In this document: positions 42,886 through 51,457 of the stretch, in pieces | Layout of the letters: every line of letters starts with the position of its first letter | How positions within the stretch are numbered: position 1 is the stretch's first letter | Made by a program: the position numbers and the translations under genes | DNA from: Rudanella lutea DSM 19387 | GTDB lineage: Bacteria > Bacteroidota > Bacteroidia > Cytophagales > Spirosomataceae | Direction of reading: 5' to 3' | Assembly: GCF_000383955.1 (NCBI RefSeq) | Contig: NZ_KB913013.1 | Coordinates: 4,855,694 to 4,919,693 of the forward strand | Length of the DNA: 64,000 bases | The notes under the pieces: model-generated | What the model was told of the DNA's origin: nothing | Seen by the model: the letters and a program-made list of their open reading frames with translations, nothing else | Database searches by the model: none

Positions 42886-42914
42886 GATACTCACTTTTCA
42901 AACCGCCTTATCGA

Positions 42915-45900
42915 ATGAAAACAAGACTACTCTCTTTTCTTTTGGGGTTTTTGACGCTGGTAGCCCATGCACAGGAGCGTATGCTGACGGGCACCGTCAC
43001 GTCGGCTGAAGAAGGCGCCCTGCCGGGTGTCAACGTGGTGTTAAAAGGCAGCGAAACGTCGGGCCGTACAACCGGTACGACCACCGATGCCCGGGGGATG
43101 TTTTCGCTACGTATTCCCGACGATAAAGCCATTCTGGTTGTCAGCGCCATTGGCTTCGCCACCGAAGAGATATCGGTAGGTTCCCGCACGAATTTACCCA
43201 TCACGCTTCGCTCCGATAACCGGCAACTGGCCGAGGTGGTGGTAACGGCCTTTGGCATCGCCAAGGAAAAAAAGGCCCTGGGCTACGGGGTGCAGGAAAT
43301 CAAAGGCTCGTCGCTCACTGAAGCGCGGGCTACCAACGTGGCCAATGCGCTCTCGGGTAAAGTGGCCGGTTTGCGCATCGGCAGCAATGGCGGGCCCGGT
43401 AGCGGTTCCAGCATTCAGATTCGGGGGGCTGCGTCGATTTCGGGTAATAACCAACCCCTGATTGTGGTGGATGGCGTTCCGATTCAGCAAACCTCCGAGA
43501 AGCAGTTTGGCGGGGGGCTGTCGGAGATCAATCCGGACAATATCAAGGAGATCAGTGTGCTCAAAGGCCCCAACGCGGCTGCTTTGTACGGCTCGCGGGC
43601 GGCCAACGGCGTTATTCTGGTCACGACCAAAACGGGAGCCGGGGCCAAAGGAATCGGCGTCGAAATCAACTCCAACGTGACCGTTGACCGGGCCTGGATT
43701 TCGCCCGAGTTTCAGAATACCTACGGTGGCGGCAACGGCTACCGGACCTGGTACAACGATGGCTGGAGCGGGGCCATTACCGATCCCAAAGAGATAGCCC
43801 AATACCGGGCGGCCTATGGGCCAAATGCTCCGCTCAACGGCACTGAAGGTACCGACGAGAGCTGGGGAGCACCGATGGACGGGCGGCTGGTGCGGCATTG
43901 GTGGAGTGGGACCGAAGTGGCTCCGCTGACACCCATGCCGAACAACTGGCATGATTACTGGCAAACCGGCAAAACATTCACCAACAGTGTGGCTCTTTCG
44001 GGAGGCAACGACAAGGGCAATTTCCGGCTGTCGCTCGGGCGGCTTACCCAGCAGGGGATTATGCTCTACAACGACTTCCAGCGCGATAACTTCAAGTTTA
44101 ACGGGAGCTACAATTTTACGCCCAAACTGACCGTCACGATTTCGAGCGAGTATGTCAAATCGGGCGGTAACCGGGGCTATCAGGAAGGGCAGCAGTTTAT
44201 CTGGGCGCATCGCCAAACCGACTGGAGCCGCCTGAAAAACTGGCGCGACTACACATCGGTGCATATTCAGCGGGCCCTGCCCGGCCGCCCCGCCGATACC
44301 GACCCGCCCAACTGGCAGCACACGTTTTTCACGAACCCTTATTTCAGTGCCGAAATGCTGCCGTTCACCAACGACAAAGATCGGTTGGTAGGTAACCTGG
44401 CGCTCAACTACCAGCTGATGCCGGGCCTGAGCCTGCTGCTCCGTAGTGGTACCGATTTCTGGACGGATACCCGCATCAATGTGGTCAATTTTGAGCGGGT
44501 GCGCAATGGCAACCGCACCCCCGGCCGCTATTCCGAAGAAGTGCTCCGGCGGCAGGAGACGAACCACGACTTCATGCTGACCTACAACAAAACCATAACC
44601 CCCGACATCACCACCAATGTACAGGTGGGTGGGGTGCAGCGCACCAACTACTACAAACGCAACTACACCTACGTGGGCGAACTGGTGGTAGATGGTCTGT
44701 ACAATCTGGCCAATTCCAACGTGAGCCAGAATGCGGTAGAAAGTGCCATCCAGAAATCGCAGATGAACAGTTTGTTTGCCTCGGCCGAGTTTGGCTGGCG
44801 CAACGCCCTGTTTCTGAACGCAACGGCCCGCAACGACTGGTCGAGCACGTTGCCGTCCAACGCCCGGAGCTATTTCTACCCGTCGGTGTCGGCGTCGGCC
44901 GTGCTGACCGACCTGCTCAACCTCTCCTCAGGTGTGCTGTCGTTCGGGAAGGTGCGGGCGTCGTGGGCGCAGGTAGGCAACGATGCCGACCCCTACCAGC
45001 TGACGCAGACGTTCCGGTCGGGGGGCTCGTGGAATGGTTCGGTGCCGGAGTTTTACGAAAACATCCGCATTGCCAATGCTACCCTCAAACCCGAAATCAC
45101 AACGGGCAAGGAGTTGGGCCTTGATCTGCGGTTTCTGAAAGGCCGCATCGGGCTCGACGTAACCTACTACGATCAGACATCGCGCAACCAGATTCTGGCC
45201 GTCGATATTTCCAAGGCGAGTGGCTACAATCAGCGGGTGCTCAATGCGGGTATGCTCACCAACAAGGGAATCGAGATTGTTTTGTCGGGTACGCCCGTGA
45301 AGCTACCCTCGGGCCTGACCTGGGAAACAATCCTCAACTTTGCCCGCAACCGCAACCGGGTGGTTGAGCTGGCCGAGGGCCTGACAACCTACGTGCTCAA
45401 CGCCCGGCAGGGCCTCAACTCCGAAGCCCGCGTGGGCGAAGCCTACGGCACCCTGTTCGGAATCGGGTTTGAGCGGGCACCCGATGGGCAGATCATCTAC
45501 AACAATGGGTTGCCCGTTGTGTCGACAACGGCGCGGGTGCTGGGCAATATCCAACCCCGCTGGACGGGCGGCTGGCTCAATACACTCAACTACAAAGGGG
45601 TAGTGGTGTCGGCGCTGGTGGACGTAAAAATGGGGGGTGATTTCTTCGACGAAGGCACCGGCACCGCCCGCTGGACGGGTCAGCTGGCCGAAACGGCGGT
45701 GGGCCGAGAGGAGGGCATTATTGGCAAAGGCGTGGTGAACATCGGGACGCCCGAAAGCCCGCAGTACGTACCCAACACCGTGATTGTGCCGGCCACTACG
45801 CTCTACGGCTACAATAACCCCCGGCGCTACCACGAAGCCGCCATCTTCGACGGGTCGTATGTGAAACTGCGCGAGGCATCTATCGGGTATGCGCTGCCAC

Positions 45901-46094
45901 CGGCTCTGCTGGCGGGTAAGTTTATCCGGTCGGCCAAGGTTTCGCTGGTGGGGCGTAACCTGCTCATGCTGTTCCGTAATAACCCCCACATAGACCCCGA
46001 AGTGGACCGTTTTGGCGGCAACGCCCAGGGTTTCGCGTACGGCGAACTCCCCAGCAGCCGAAGCATCGGTGTCAACCTGAATCTCAGTTTTTAA
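42915..46094 (+). CDS. SusC/RagA TonB-linked outer-membrane protein (locus 3)
   Basis: A 1059-residue transporter beginning at 42915 (MKTRLLSFLLGFLTLVAHAQ, a clear signal peptide); the frame stays open 63 codons upstream but that part lies in the leader. Carboxypeptidase-regulatory-like domain (RMLTGTVTSAEEGALPGVNV), AEVVVTAFGIAKEKKALGY, plug with IVVDGVPIQQ and VLKGPNAAALYGSRAANGVI, and a barrel ending in Phe (VNLNLSF). No STN domain. It heads a + strand unit SusC, SusD, lipoprotein, aminotransferase. Expression is probably controlled through the long structured leader described separately. Confidence 0.95.
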   Translation: MKTRLLSFLLGFLTLVAHAQERMLTGTVTSAEEGALPGVNVVLKGSETSGRTTGTTTDARGMFSLRIPDDKAILVVSAIGFATEEISVGSRTNLPITLRSDNRQLAEVVVTAFGIAKEKKALGYGVQEIKGSSLTEARATNVANALSGKVAGLRIGSNGGPGSGSSIQIRGAASISGNNQPLIVVDGVPIQQTSEKQFGGGLSEINPDNIKEISVLKGPNAAALYGSRAANGVILVTTKTGAGAKGIGVEINSNVTVDRAWISPEFQNTYGGGNGYRTWYNDGWSGAITDPKEIAQYRAAYGPNAPLNGTEGTDESWGAPMDGRLVRHWWSGTEVAPLTPMPNNWHDYWQTGKTFTNSVALSGGNDKGNFRLSLGRLTQQGIMLYNDFQRDNFKFNGSYNFTPKLTVTISSEYVKSGGNRGYQEGQQFIWAHRQTDWSRLKNWRDYTSVHIQRALPGRPADTDPPNWQHTFFTNPYFSAEMLPFTNDKDRLVGNLALNYQLMPGLSLLLRSGTDFWTDTRINVVNFERVRNGNRTPGRYSEEVLRRQETNHDFMLTYNKTITPDITTNVQVGGVQRTNYYKRNYTYVGELVVDGLYNLANSNVSQNAVESAIQKSQMNSLFASAEFGWRNALFLNATARNDWSSTLPSNARSYFYPSVSASAVLTDLLNLSSGVLSFGKVRASWAQVGNDADPYQLTQTFRSGGSWNGSVPEFYENIRIANATLKPEITTGKELGLDLRFLKGRIGLDVTYYDQTSRNQILAVDISKASGYNQRVLNAGMLTNKGIEIVLSGTPVKLPSGLTWETILNFARNRNRVVELAEGLTTYVLNARQGLNSEARVGEAYGTLFGIGFERAPDGQIIYNNGLPVVSTTARVLGNIQPRWTGGWLNTLNYKGVVVSALVDVKMGGDFFDEGTGTARWTGQLAETAVGREEGIIGKGVVNIGTPESPQYVPNTVIVPATTLYGYNNPRRYHEAAIFDGSYVKLREASIGYALPPALLAGKFIRSAKVSLVGRNLLMLFRNNPHIDPEVDRFGGNAQGFAYGELPSSRSIGVNLNLSF

Positions 46095-46098
46095 ACGA

Positions 46099-46203
46099 GT
46101 TTTCAGTTTACGGTTTACAGTTTTCAGTTAGCTGACGCGTGCAATAGGCTTCGAAGAATCGTCGCTTCGTGCAACAATTAACTCTAAACCGTAAACTGAA
46201 AAC
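46099..46203. repeat. Perfect 18-bp inverted repeat between SusC and SusD
   Basis: Arms 46099-46116 (GTTTTCAGTTTACGGTTT) and 46186-46203 are exact complements; the arm motif is repeated in degenerate form next to the left arm. The loop core (46131-46147, GCTGACGCGTGCAATAG) resembles the loop of the element at 49534-49634. The right arm ends 13 nt before the SusD ATG. Confidence 0.85.
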
Positions 46204-46216
46204 CCTAAACTAAAAA

Positions 46217-47677
46217 ATGATGAAAGCCTTTTTCCTATTCATAGGGGTCATGCTAACGGTCTCGTCCTGCACGGGCGACTTCGACGCGATGAACACCGAC
46301 CCCAACAACCCCACGGCCCTCAGTCCGCAGTATCTGTTGCCGTACGGGATCGAGAAGGTGATAGACCGCTCATGGGGTGGCCGCGACCGGTTTGAACGGC
46401 TCAACCTCGACGGGGCCATGCTCTGGATGCAGTACCTCACCCGGAATATCTATTCCAACGAAGGTGATAACTACGGGCTTTCTGTGGCGTTTTACAACAA
46501 CAACTGGAAAGCCCTCTACAACGATGGTCTGGTCAATTTTCAGCGGATGGTGAGCTTGTCGCAGCCGGGCGGCAAGTTTCAGAATACCAACTACGAGGGA
46601 ATCGCCATCGTCATGCGGACCTGGACGTTTTCGCTCCTGACCGACCTCTACGGCCCAATTCCGTACACCGAAGCCCTCAAAGGCACCGCCGAACAGCCGG
46701 TTTATTCGCCAACGTACGACGAGATGGACAAGGTGTATGCCGGGATGCTGGCCGACCTCAAAACGGCCAACGAAAAACTGGTAGTGGGTGGTCCGGCCGT
46801 ATCGGGCGATATTCTGTACAACGGCGATATTCTGAAGTGGAAGAAGTTTGCCAACTCGCTCCGCATCCGACTGGCCAACCGGCAGGCGGCCAAAAAAGCG
46901 ACGGAGTCGCGGGCGATTATGGCCGAGATTCTGGGCGACCCGGCCAAATATCCCGTGTTTACAAGCAATGCCGATAATGCCTCGCTCAAATGCACCGAGG
47001 TGCTGTCGAGCAACAATGAGCTGTATCTGGTGATGGTCAACGATAGCCGTACCGACTGGAACGTGAGCAAAACCCTTGTCGACAAGCTCACCGACCTGGC
47101 CGACCCGCGCCTGACCGTGTACGCCCAACCGAACAAAGACGGCAAATATGTAGGCCATGCCAACGGCCTGCCCGATGCTATTGCAACCACCTACCTCGGC
47201 AGCAGCTCCAACATCGGCACGTACTTTATCCAGAAAACGTCGCCCCAGGTGGTTATGACGTATGGCGAACTGAACCTGATTCTGGCCGAAGCGGCTCTCG
47301 ACGGCGACGTTTCGGGGAGTGCCCAAACGTATTTTGAAAAGGGGATGACCGCTTCATTTGAGCAGTACGGTCTCAAAATGACCGATACCTACCTCAAAAC
47401 AGTGGGTACGGTGACCCGCGAGAAGGTGCTGGAGCAAAAGTGGATTGCCTTGTTTGGGCAGGGCCTGGAGGCCTGGACCGAATACCGCCGGACGGGCCTG
47501 CCTGTATTACCGCCCAAAGACCCGCGGGCTGTGTTTGAAAACGACGGGGTGTTGCCTACCCGTTTGCCGTATCCGACCTCCGAAGCCTCGCTCAACAACG
47601 CCAACATGGCTAAAGCGTTGACGATGATCGGCGGAAAGAACGACACGAAGGCTAAACTCTGGTGGTCAGAAAAATAG
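46217..47677 (+). CDS. SusD/RagB-like lipoprotein (locus 3)
   Basis: A 486-residue outer-membrane lipoprotein, lipobox TVSSC (Cys near 18), then FDAMNTDPNNPTAL typical of SusD-like_2. It also has LDGAMLWMQYLTRNIYSNEGDNY, the FSLLTDLYGPIPYTEALKG segment and the C-terminal WIALFGQGLEAWTEYRRTGLP motif. Partner of the preceding SusC, from which it is separated by 122 bp almost filled by a long hairpin, an unusually large and structured gap for a SusC/SusD pair. Both genes are on the + strand and followed closely by a lipoprotein gene. Confidence 0.93.
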   Translation: MMKAFFLFIGVMLTVSSCTGDFDAMNTDPNNPTALSPQYLLPYGIEKVIDRSWGGRDRFERLNLDGAMLWMQYLTRNIYSNEGDNYGLSVAFYNNNWKALYNDGLVNFQRMVSLSQPGGKFQNTNYEGIAIVMRTWTFSLLTDLYGPIPYTEALKGTAEQPVYSPTYDEMDKVYAGMLADLKTANEKLVVGGPAVSGDILYNGDILKWKKFANSLRIRLANRQAAKKATESRAIMAEILGDPAKYPVFTSNADNASLKCTEVLSSNNELYLVMVNDSRTDWNVSKTLVDKLTDLADPRLTVYAQPNKDGKYVGHANGLPDAIATTYLGSSSNIGTYFIQKTSPQVVMTYGELNLILAEAALDGDVSGSAQTYFEKGMTASFEQYGLKMTDTYLKTVGTVTREKVLEQKWIALFGQGLEAWTEYRRTGLPVLPPKDPRAVFENDGVLPTRLPYPTSEASLNNANMAKALTMIGGKNDTKAKLWWSEK

Positions 47678-47703
47678 GATGTCGGCTTTTAACCCTGAAA
47701 AAT

Positions 47704-48240
47704 ATGAAACGAAACTGGCTGAAAAATAACCGTTTGACTGGCCGAATTTGGCTAAATTGTAAAAACCGGCTGTTAGCCTGGGGTTTGGTAGGCATTACCG
47801 GACTGTTGGGGCTTTCGGCCTGTCAGAAGGTCGATGACCCGTTTGTCGATCGGGTAGCGGCTCCGGTGCTGGTAATTATCGAAAACGCTACTGGCGATGG
47901 GGGTGGTCTTACAGGCGAACCCGTGGTATCGCAAAAGGTAAGTGGTACGGTGAGCGTTGGCGTTCGGATTCTGGAGCTGAACAAAGACGGAATCCTGAAC
48001 AACAAAGTAGGAATCGACTCAATTCCGGTGACGGGGCTGGCCCTGAAAGTGACCCTCCGCAACGGCACCGCCCTCGGCGATGTCACAACCGATAGCCGGG
48101 GCCGAGCTACCCTGACCAAAACCTGGTCGGAGCTGGGCGTGGCAACCCCGCGCTCAGGTAGTGTAGTATTACTTACCTGGACCGGGTCGCACAAAAGCCA
48201 GGTCTTCAGTCGGTTATCTCGCGTGCAGGGAATTAATTAA
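47704..48240 (+). CDS. Small surface lipoprotein, function unknown
   Basis: A 178-residue protein starting at ATG 47704, with a basic N-terminus, a hydrophobic core and lipobox LGLSAC (Cys about 41). A frame 14 codons longer overlaps the SusD stop and is less likely. The rest is beta-rich: KVSGTVSVGVRILELNKDG, then VTLRNGTALGDVTTDSRGRATLTKTW, which reads like an Ig-like or carboxypeptidase-regulatory-like sandwich. I recognise no family. As the third gene after SusC and SusD it probably sits on the outer surface as an accessory binding protein; that is positional inference. Confidence 0.65.
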   Translation: MKRNWLKNNRLTGRIWLNCKNRLLAWGLVGITGLLGLSACQKVDDPFVDRVAAPVLVIIENATGDGGGLTGEPVVSQKVSGTVSVGVRILELNKDGILNNKVGIDSIPVTGLALKVTLRNGTALGDVTTDSRGRATLTKTWSELGVATPRSGSVVLLTWTGSHKSQVFSRLSRVQGIN

Positions 48241-48244
48241 ACAA

Positions 48245-48307
48245 CGATGAGCGATGAGTGATGAACGGTTCACAGTTACAAGAGGATTCATCACTCATCG
48301 CTTATCG
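48245..48307. repeat. 21-bp inverted repeat, CGATGAG type
   Basis: Arms 48245-48265 and 48287-48307 pair with one mismatch; each arm is a degenerate tandem of CGATGAG/TGATGAA-like units. The right-hand tandem continues past the arm to about 48325. The arm ends 26 nt before the aminotransferase ATG. Confidence 0.8.
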
Positions 48308-48333
48308 CTAATCGTTCATCACTAACCACGTTT

Positions 48334-49518
48334 ATGCAACACATTAACCGTCGTGACTGGCTACGGGCTGGTCTGATTTCCGGGCTCGGATTGGCCGGTA
48401 TGCCCCTTTCCAACGCGTTGGCCGGTACATCGTGCGAGCCCTGGCTCGACGAAGTGGCTTTCCTGAACGGTGAAGCGCCGGTGGGCGGCCCGCCCAAAAC
48501 GGTGGCTTTGAAAGCCCGCCTGTCGGCCAACGAAAACCCCTATGGACCTTCGCCCAAGGTGCTCAAAGCCATTGGCGAAGCTGCCCCCGATGGGTACCTG
48601 TACGCAATGGAGTACACCCGGCAGTTCAAAAAAATGGTGGCTCAGGAAGAGGGTGTGCCCGAGGAGTGCGTTTTGCTGGGAGCCGGTTCGGGGGAGCTGC
48701 TGAGTGCTACGGCGATGTACTATGCCTACAAAACCCCGGCGGGCAACAATCTGGTGTTTCCGGACCCCACGTTTGAGGCTCTGCCCCGCGCGGCTCTGCG
48801 TCACGGCATGACGGCCGAGCGGGTGCCGTTGGTGGCGGCCGATGGGTACGATCAGAATCTGCAAAAGCTAAGCGACCGGATTTCGGCCAAGACGAGTCTG
48901 GTGTACCTCTGCAATCCGAACAACCCCACGGCTATTCTGACCGACCCGGCCAAACTGCGCAGCTTTATCGGAGCTACGGCCGATAAAACGCCTGTTTTTG
49001 TGGACGAGGCCTATATTGATTACGTAGCCGACCCTAAAGCGGCCTCGATGGTCGATCTGGTGCGGAAAGGAAAGAACGTACTCATCAGCCGGACCTTTTC
49101 GAAAGTACACGGTTTTGCCGGGTTGCGCATCGGGTATCTGCTCGGCAAGCCCGAAACGCTGGCGCAGATTGCCGCTTTCTCGCCCAATGGTGGGGGCATC
49201 AGCATGACGTCGGTGCGGGCGGCCCTCATAAGTATGCCCGACAAAGCATTTTTGAAGTGGTCATTGGGCAAAACGGCCGAATCGAAGGCGTTTCTGGCCA
49301 ATGTGCTCAAAGACAATGGCTACGAGGCCCTGCCCTCCGACGCCAACTTTGTGATGTTCCCGATCCGGATGAAAGGCGAAGATTTCACAGCTAAAATGAT
49401 GGATCAGGGCGTGAGTGTGCGTCAGTGGAAATTCGATGGGCAATACTGGTGCCGGGTGAGCCTGGGCACCATGGAGCAGATGAAAGCCTTCGCCGACGGG
49501 CTGAAAGTGATTTCGTAG
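48334..49518 (+). CDS. Tat-exported PLP aminotransferase (histidinol-phosphate aminotransferase-like)
   Basis: A 394-residue fold-type I aminotransferase preceded by a twin-arginine signal: NRRDWL at 5-10, a hydrophobic stretch and an ALA cleavage region near 28-30. Catalytic features: NENPYGPSP (67-74), AGSGELL (117-123, cofactor phosphate), NPNNPT (194-199), VDEAY with Asp224, SRTFSKVHG with Schiff-base Lys257, and the GLRIGY arginine (265). This resembles HisC-like enzymes, but a cytoplasmic histidine enzyme would not carry a Tat signal. Tat exports folded, cofactor-loaded proteins, which suits a periplasmic PLP enzyme. It closes the SusC/SusD locus 3 unit, suggesting it acts on the imported compound or on a periplasmic amino acid. 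Confidence 0.85.
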   Translation: MQHINRRDWLRAGLISGLGLAGMPLSNALAGTSCEPWLDEVAFLNGEAPVGGPPKTVALKARLSANENPYGPSPKVLKAIGEAAPDGYLYAMEYTRQFKKMVAQEEGVPEECVLLGAGSGELLSATAMYYAYKTPAGNNLVFPDPTFEALPRAALRHGMTAERVPLVAADGYDQNLQKLSDRISAKTSLVYLCNPNNPTAILTDPAKLRSFIGATADKTPVFVDEAYIDYVADPKAASMVDLVRKGKNVLISRTFSKVHGFAGLRIGYLLGKPETLAQIAAFSPNGGGISMTSVRAALISMPDKAFLKWSLGKTAESKAFLANVLKDNGYEALPSDANFVMFPIRMKGEDFTAKMMDQGVSVRQWKFDGQYWCRVSLGTMEQMKAFADGLKVIS

Positions 49519-49533
49519 GAGGAGATAGGAGTG

Positions 49534-49634
49534 AGGAGGTAGGAGATAGGAGATAGGAGTGAGGAGTGAGGAGTTGCTGACGCACGAGTATTGCTTACGC
49601 GTCAGCATCTCCTCACTCCTATCTCCTACCTCCT
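49534..49634. repeat. Long inverted repeat, AGGAGATAGG type
   Basis: Outer arms 49534-49552 and 49616-49634 are a perfect 19-bp match; inner arms GCTGACGC (49576-49583) and GCGTCAGC (49599-49606) match perfectly. Between them the left side has an extra purine-rich repeat copy. The arms are tandem AGGAGATAGGAGTG-like units. The element fills most of the 137-bp gap before aroB. Confidence 0.85.
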
Positions 49635-49643
49635 GTATTCTCC

Positions 49644-49651
49644 TATATTTG
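49644..49651 (+). promoter_or_regulatory. Possible -7 element before aroB
   Basis: TATATTTG, an exact TAnnTTTG match 4 bp before the aroB ATG. If used, the transcript would be leaderless. No -33 TTTG is seen, so this may be chance. Confidence 0.3.
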
Positions 49652-49655
49652 CGCT

Positions 49656-50684
49656 ATGTCTTCGGTAATCATAGCCTCTCTGCCCGAAAGCCTCCCTGCT
49701 TTCATCGCCCAAATCGACCCATCGGCCATTGCTGTTCTGGTCGACAACCATACCTACCGGCACTGCTACCCGGTGCTCAAACCGATTCTGCCTAAACATA
49801 CGCTCATCCGGATTCGGGCGGGTGAAGAACAGAAGCATTTAGCGACTTGCCAAACCATCTGGGATGCCCTCACCCGCGCCAACTTCGACCGGCATGGGCT
49901 CCTGCTTAACCTCGGCGGGGGCGTTATTGGCGATATGGGAGGCTTTTGTGCCGCTACCTACAAGCGGGGCATTGCGTTTGCGCAGTTACCCACTACGCTG
50001 CTCTCGCAGGTTGATGCGAGCGTGGGTGGTAAACTCGGTATCGACTTTCAGGGGCTCAAAAACCATATCGGCGTTTTCAAATTGCCCGATGCCGTACTCA
50101 TTGACCCCGCCATGCTCGCTACCCTGCCCGAGCGGGAGTTGCGGTCGGGCTTTGCCGAAATTATCAAACACTGCCTTATTGCCGACGCCGAACAGTGGCA
50201 GAAAATCCGGCGCCTGGAGCTGAACGACCAAAACTGGCCCGAACTGGTGGCGCACTCGGTGGCCGTGAAAGAGCGGGTGGTGGCGCAAGACCCCACCGAA
50301 AAGGGCCTGCGGAAGATCCTGAACTTTGGCCATACCCTCGGCCACGCTATCGAAACCCATTTTCTGGAAGATTCCCGCCGACGGCTGCTGCACGGTGAGG
50401 CTATTGCCGCCGGGATGGTGGCCGAAGCCTACATCGCGTTTAAAAAAGGAATGATCGACGAAACCTTGCTTACCGAAATCGAAGAGTACCTGTTTGCCGT
50501 ATATGGAAGAACCCGACTAAAGGACGAAGACATGGACCCGATTCTGACCCTGACCCTTCAGGATAAGAAAAATCGGGCCGGACAAGTCCGGATGGCGTTG
50601 CTCGATGGGCGGGGTAGTTGCGCGTTCGACGTACCGGTTACAAAGGCTGAAATGAAGCAGGGCCTATTTTATTATCGCGGGTAA
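49656..50684 (+). CDS. aroB: 3-dehydroquinate synthase
   Basis: A 342-residue enzyme of the shikimate pathway that converts DAHP to 3-dehydroquinate with NAD and a divalent metal. Typical motifs: GEEQKHL (56-62), NLGGGVIGDMGGFCAATYKRG (85-105), the LPTTLLSQVDASVGGKLGI stretch (111-129), GFAEIIKH with a metal-binding Glu, and the histidines of LNFGHTLGHAIE, then LHGEAIAAGM. Length is usual for the family. It stands alone after the intergenic hairpin; no other aromatic-pathway gene is in the window. Confidence 0.95.
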   Translation: MSSVIIASLPESLPAFIAQIDPSAIAVLVDNHTYRHCYPVLKPILPKHTLIRIRAGEEQKHLATCQTIWDALTRANFDRHGLLLNLGGGVIGDMGGFCAATYKRGIAFAQLPTTLLSQVDASVGGKLGIDFQGLKNHIGVFKLPDAVLIDPAMLATLPERELRSGFAEIIKHCLIADAEQWQKIRRLELNDQNWPELVAHSVAVKERVVAQDPTEKGLRKILNFGHTLGHAIETHFLEDSRRRLLHGEAIAAGMVAEAYIAFKKGMIDETLLTEIEEYLFAVYGRTRLKDEDMDPILTLTLQDKKNRAGQVRMALLDGRGSCAFDVPVTKAEMKQGLFYYRG

Positions 50685-50815
50685 GTTTTTGAAATAATTC
50701 CGCGGTATGGGCTTGGTTCTCAAACAACTGATGGGTACATTGCGTTTGAACGGTAGTTGTATTATCAACCTGTAAAATCAGCAGTATCAGTTAAACATTT
50801 ACTTCTCCTCAGGTC

Positions 50816-51376
50816 ATGCGGAAAATCTTTGGCGCTCTCATTGTATTGGCCGTTGTCGGCCTAAGTTCGATTGGCTGTACACCCGGTAAGTTGTTCGTTG
50901 AGCATGATTACAGCTACGAAGGCCATTTCAAAAACTATACGTCCTTTAACTTTCTGGAGTGTGAATTCATTGACTCTACGTTGCTGTGCTCCGATATTCA
51001 GGACGCTATTCGCCATCAGATGGAAGCACGTGGCTATAAAGTGAGCAACCGCAATCCCAATCTGTTGATTTCGTACAATATTTTCCGCTCCGATCTCCGG
51101 TTCCGGGGGTATCAGCAGCCCGTAATCAAAGACTGGGTGGTTCGGGAAGATGACGACGCGACCTACAAACGCATTGATTATAACCTCGACGAGGGAACTC
51201 TGATGATTTCGCTCATCGACGCCGAAACGTATCAGGTAATCTGGAAAGGGTACGCGTCGAAGATGATGCGCAACCCCAACTTCAAGAATAACTACTTCAA
51301 AGGCATCGTCCGATCTATTTTCGATCAATACCCGCTCATGGCTACCACCGAGAGCAGTACCGGGAGAGGGCGGTAA
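50816..51376 (+). CDS. DUF4136 lipoprotein
   Basis: A 186-residue lipoprotein with signal peptide and lipobox region LSSIGC (Cys about 21). The domain follows the DUF4136 pattern: an opening beta strand FKNYTSFNFLE, then DIQDAIRHQMEARGYKVSNRNPNLLISY, a hairpin, and TLMISLIDAETYQVIWKGYASK near the end. The family is an envelope domain of unknown function, common in Bacteroidota and Proteobacteria. The 131-bp upstream gap has no clear promoter box. It is convergent with the carboxyspermidine decarboxylase gene, with a hairpin between. Confidence 0.85.
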   Translation: MRKIFGALIVLAVVGLSSIGCTPGKLFVEHDYSYEGHFKNYTSFNFLECEFIDSTLLCSDIQDAIRHQMEARGYKVSNRNPNLLISYNIFRSDLRFRGYQQPVIKDWVVREDDDATYKRIDYNLDEGTLMISLIDAETYQVIWKGYASKMMRNPNFKNNYFKGIVRSIFDQYPLMATTESSTGRGR

Positions 51377-51394
51377 AAAGCTTGAAGGTGAAAG

Positions 51395-51456
51395 AGCGAA
51401 AGAGTGAATGAGCAACCATGACAACCTGCGCTCTTTCACTCATTCACTCTTTCGCT
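51395..51456. repeat. Perfect 18-bp inverted repeat, GAAAGAGCGAAAGAG type
   Basis: Arms 51395-51412 and 51439-51456 are exact complements (AGCGAAAGAGTGAATGAG). It fills the gap between convergent stops at 51376 and 51458, with a T-rich end for the + strand, and may work as a terminator there. Confidence 0.85.
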
Positions 51457-51457
51457 T

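Larger units (their letters stand above)
42239..42914. other. 676-bp divergent control region between two SusC genes
   Basis: The left half is AT-rich and holds promoters for both directions; the right half (from about 42530) is GC-rich and forms the leader of the rightward SusC gene. No gene is supported: a 158-codon - strand frame (42425-42901) and a 40-codon + strand frame have no recognisable content. Confidence 0.6.

Noticed and set aside
42425-42901. A 158-codon - strand frame in the SusC divergent region
   Set aside because: No domain, and it covers promoter and leader structures for the rightward SusC gene; kept as untranslated.
43194-44567. A 457-codon - strand frame opposite SusC locus 3
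   Set aside because: Antisense shadow with no domain; the + strand SusC is certain.
39149-46094. The two divergent SusC genes as a recent inverted duplication
   Set aside because: Plug, barrel and C-terminal sequences differ throughout; they are ordinary paralogues.
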